A DNA stretch of 64,000 bases, taken from contig NZ_CP009754.1 in the NCBI RefSeq assembly GCF_000772045.1, forward strand, positions 5,332,001 through 5,396,000, given 5' to 3'. This document shows positions 62,359 to 64,000 of this stretch, one piece after another. The number at the start of each line of letters is the position of its first letter. Positions within the stretch are counted from its first letter, which is position 1. Under the pieces are notes generated by a model. The model saw only the letters and a list, made by a program, of their open reading frames with translations, had not been told where the DNA came from and did not search any database. The translations under genes were made by a program, and so were the position numbers. Source of the DNA: Streptomyces sp. CCM_MD2014. GTDB taxonomy: Bacteria > Actinomycetota > Actinomycetes > Streptomycetales > Streptomycetaceae.

Positions 62359-63720
62359 ATGACAGTCCCTGGCGGCCGCTGGATCACGTACTGGGATCCC
62401 GAGGACGAGATTTTCTGGCGGGAGACGGGGGAGCGGACCGCCCGGCGGAACCTGTTCTTCTCCGTCCTGTCCGAGCACATCGGGTTCTCCGTCTGGACGA
62501 TGTGGTCCGTGCTGGTGCTCTTCATGGGCCCGGAGTACGGGCTGTCACCGGCCGACAAGTTCCTGCTGACGTCCGTCGTGACGCTCGTCGGCGCGGTGGT
62601 GCGGGTGCCGTACACCTTCGCCGTCGCCGTCTTCGGCGGGCGGAACTGGACGGTCGTGTCCGCCGGGCTGCTGCTCGTGCCGACCGTCGCGGCCTTCGCC
62701 GTCATGGAACCGGGGACGTCCTTCTCGACCTTCCTGCTGGTCGGGCTGCTGGCCGGCATCGGCGGCGGCAACTTCGCCTCCTCCATGACCAACATCAACG
62801 CGTTCTTCCCGCTCAGGAAGAAGGGCTGGGCGCTCGGGCTCAACGCCGGGGGCGGCAACATCGGTGTGCCGGTCATCCAGCTGGCCGCGCTCGCGATCAT
62901 CGGCGCGGGCGGCGGGCCCCGGGTGCTGCTCGGCGTCTACATCCCGCTGATCCTGCTGGCCGCGGTGCTCGCCGCGCGCCGCATGGACAACCTCGCCTCG
63001 GTGAAGAACGACACCGGGGCCGCCAAGGACGCCGCGCGGGACGTCCACACCTGGATCATGTCCGTGCTGTACATCGGCACCTTCGGCTCGTTCATCGGCT
63101 ACAGCTTCGCCTTCGGGCAGGTGCTCCAGAGCCAGTTCGGGCGGAGTCCGCTCCAGGCGGCGTACCTGACGTTCATCGGTCCGCTGCTCGGCTCGCTGAT
63201 CCGCCCGGTGGGCGGCAGGCTCGCCGACCGGTACGGCGGTGCGCGCATCACCCTGGGGAACTTCGTCGCCATGGCCGCCGCGACGGCCGTACTGATCGCG
63301 GCCAGTGCGGCGGATTCGCTCGCGCTGTTCGTGGCCGTGTTCGTGGTGCTGTTCGTGCTCAGCGGGCTGGGCAACGGGTCGACGTTCAAGATGATCCCCG
63401 GGATCTTCCAGAACAAGGCGCTGGCCGAGGGGCTGGAGGGGGAGGCGGCGGTGGCGTACGGACGGCGGCTCTCCGGGGCCTCCATGGGGCTGATCGGCGC
63501 GGTGGGAGCGCTCGGCGGCGTGGCGATCAACCTCGCCTTCCGGCAGTCCTTCCTCTCCTCTGGGTCGGGCACCGGCGCCTTCGTGGCCTTCCTCGCCTTC
63601 TACGCCGTGTGCCTCGCCGTCACGTGGGCGGTATACCTTCGCCGGCCCGCCGTACGGACGCCGGAGGCCGCCGCGGGCCCGGACCGGGCGAGGGCCGGAC
63701 TCAGCCGTGCCGAGGTGTGA
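62359..63720 (+). CDS. narK: Nitrate/nitrite transporter (NarK-type MFS)
   Basis: Encodes 453 aa. The nitrate-porter signatures are present: GIGGGNFASSMTNINAFFP in helix 5 and GLNAGGGNIGVPVIQL after it, with a related GLGNGSTFKMIP in the second half. About twelve membrane helices are visible. The N-terminal stretch WDPEDEIFWRETGERTARRNL is typical of actinobacterial NarK. It should move nitrate in or nitrite out at the membrane. GGAGG at 62349-62353 fixes the ATG at 62359. It is followed by the HemD-like regulator gene, which in S. coelicolor (NnaR) controls nitrate assimilation. Confidence 0.93.
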   Translation: MTVPGGRWITYWDPEDEIFWRETGERTARRNLFFSVLSEHIGFSVWTMWSVLVLFMGPEYGLSPADKFLLTSVVTLVGAVVRVPYTFAVAVFGGRNWTVVSAGLLLVPTVAAFAVMEPGTSFSTFLLVGLLAGIGGGNFASSMTNINAFFPLRKKGWALGLNAGGGNIGVPVIQLAALAIIGAGGGPRVLLGVYIPLILLAAVLAARRMDNLASVKNDTGAAKDAARDVHTWIMSVLYIGTFGSFIGYSFAFGQVLQSQFGRSPLQAAYLTFIGPLLGSLIRPVGGRLADRYGGARITLGNFVAMAAATAVLIAASAADSLALFVAVFVVLFVLSGLGNGSTFKMIPGIFQNKALAEGLEGEAAVAYGRRLSGASMGLIGAVGALGGVAINLAFRQSFLSSGSGTGAFVAFLAFYAVCLAVTWAVYLRRPAVRTPEAAAGPDRARAGLSRAEV

Positions 63721-63721
63721 C

Positions 63722-63748
63722 GTAACACTGGTGACATGAAGCGGAACC
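63722..63748 (+). promoter_or_regulatory. Possible GlnR-like site upstream of the hemD-like gene
   Basis: GTAAC, 6 bases, GACAT, 6 bases, GAACC resembles the GlnR box pattern gTnAC-n6-GaAAC-n6. Two of the three half-sites are imperfect, so this is weak. CACGTGAC and GCACGTGGG nearby (63783-63802) form another dyad. Confidence 0.3.
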
Positions 63749-63829
63749 GAGCCCGTCACGCGGTGTTGGCAGGCTCGGTCGCCACGTGACTGTGCACGTG
63801 GGTGGGAACGGAACGGAGCGCGGCGAGCG

Positions 63830-64000
63830 ATGGACGACGTGAGCGACGTGGGGGAGCCGTACGGCGGGGGCGACGAGGCGCGGGAGCCGGGGCACGGCCC
63901 GCTGGCCGGGTTCACCGTGGGCGTGACCGCCGCCCGCCGGGCCGATGAGCTGGGCGCCCTGCTCCAGCGGCGCGGAGCCGCCGTCCTGCACGCGCCGGCG
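63830..64000 (+). CDS. nnaR: Uroporphyrinogen-III synthase-like protein, 5' end only (NnaR-type regulator?)
   Basis: Only the first 57 codons are in the window. After an acidic 23-residue leader, PLAGFTVGVTAARRADELGALLQRRGAAVLHAPA is the opening strand-helix-strand of HemD proteins (first 20 residues are diagnostic). In S. coelicolor the gene next to narK encodes NnaR, a HemD-like domain fused to a C-terminal winged helix that regulates nitrate and nitrite assimilation. The C-terminal part cannot be seen, so plain HemD is not excluded. Upstream ribosome-binding signal GGAACGGAG is adequate. Confidence 0.7.
   Translation, partial: MDDVSDVGEPYGGGDEAREPGHGPLAGFTVGVTAARRADELGALLQRRGAAVLHAPA

Overview
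The window is a chromosomal segment of a Streptomyces species. It is very GC-rich with strong third-position G/C bias. It carries a tmRNA whose tag reads ANTKRDSSQQAFALAA, a large 180-kDa-type NAD-glutamate dehydrogenase, PkaA/PkaB-like kinases and a MatA/MatB-like locus. From memory, gene content and order closely match the S. coelicolor chromosome around SCO3009 down to SCO2958. This is conserved core chromosome: I see no insertion sequence, prophage, integrase, tRNA or CRISPR array.

Layout. 1-10.4 kb: ribosome hibernation factor (hpf), an orphan NarL-type response regulator, a YcaQ/AlkX-type DNA glycosylase, a GNAT acetyltransferase, secA, an Rv3235-family protein, a DUF6912-like protein and a HAD hydrolase. 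10.4-15.4 kb: gdhB. 15.5-21.6 kb (minus strand): first wall-polymer locus, with a GT2 glycosyltransferase, a GT2/CDP-glycerol glycerophosphotransferase fusion and a TagH/TagG-type exporter, faced by a TetR regulator. 22.3-25.2 kb: a frameshifted gene remnant, a membrane-anchored glutaredoxin, a GalE-type epimerase and the ohrR/ohr peroxide pair. 25.2-35.1 kb (minus strand): second wall-polymer locus, with two polytopic membrane proteins and three more GT2/CDP-glycerol-transferase fusions. 35.3-39.0 kb: an AglEFG-like sugar ABC importer without its own ATPase. 39.2-46.6 kb: a large FHA-FtsK/EssC-like ATPase divergent from two membrane Ser/Thr kinases. 46.7-53.4 kb: prfB, an LAETG sortase substrate, a zinc-ribbon membrane protein, ftsE-ftsX, an S41 protease, smpB and ssrA (tmRNA). 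53.5-55.8 kb: divergent MFS exporter and LysR regulator. 56-61.2 kb: matA-matB-acyltransferase operon for an extracellular aminoglycan. 61.3-64 kb: a Pro/Gln-rich membrane protein, a NarK nitrate transporter and the 5' end of a HemD-like (NnaR-type) regulator that runs off the window.

How the genes fit together. Three blocks concern the cell surface: two teichoic-acid-like polymer loci and the mat operon. FtsEX with its neighbouring S41 protease, SecA and the sortase substrate also act at the envelope. SmpB and tmRNA are adjacent partners in ribosome rescue, and HPF and prfB also act on the ribosome.

The most interesting signals are as follows. (a) Three sites match the RecA-independent DNA-damage promoter TTGTCAGTG-N8-TAnnnT, upstream of the YcaQ-like glycosylase, the HAD hydrolase and the FHA-FtsK protein. 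(b) The FHA-FtsK ATPase has a Lys-to-Arg change in its Walker A motif and sits beside two kinases. (c) A dispersed palindromic repeat occurs in five copies in three places. (d) A gene remnant is frameshifted by an exact 11-bp tandem duplication. (e) A MalF-type permease carries an inserted extracytoplasmic domain. (f) Four GT2-CDP-glycerol-transferase fusions cluster within about 20 kb.
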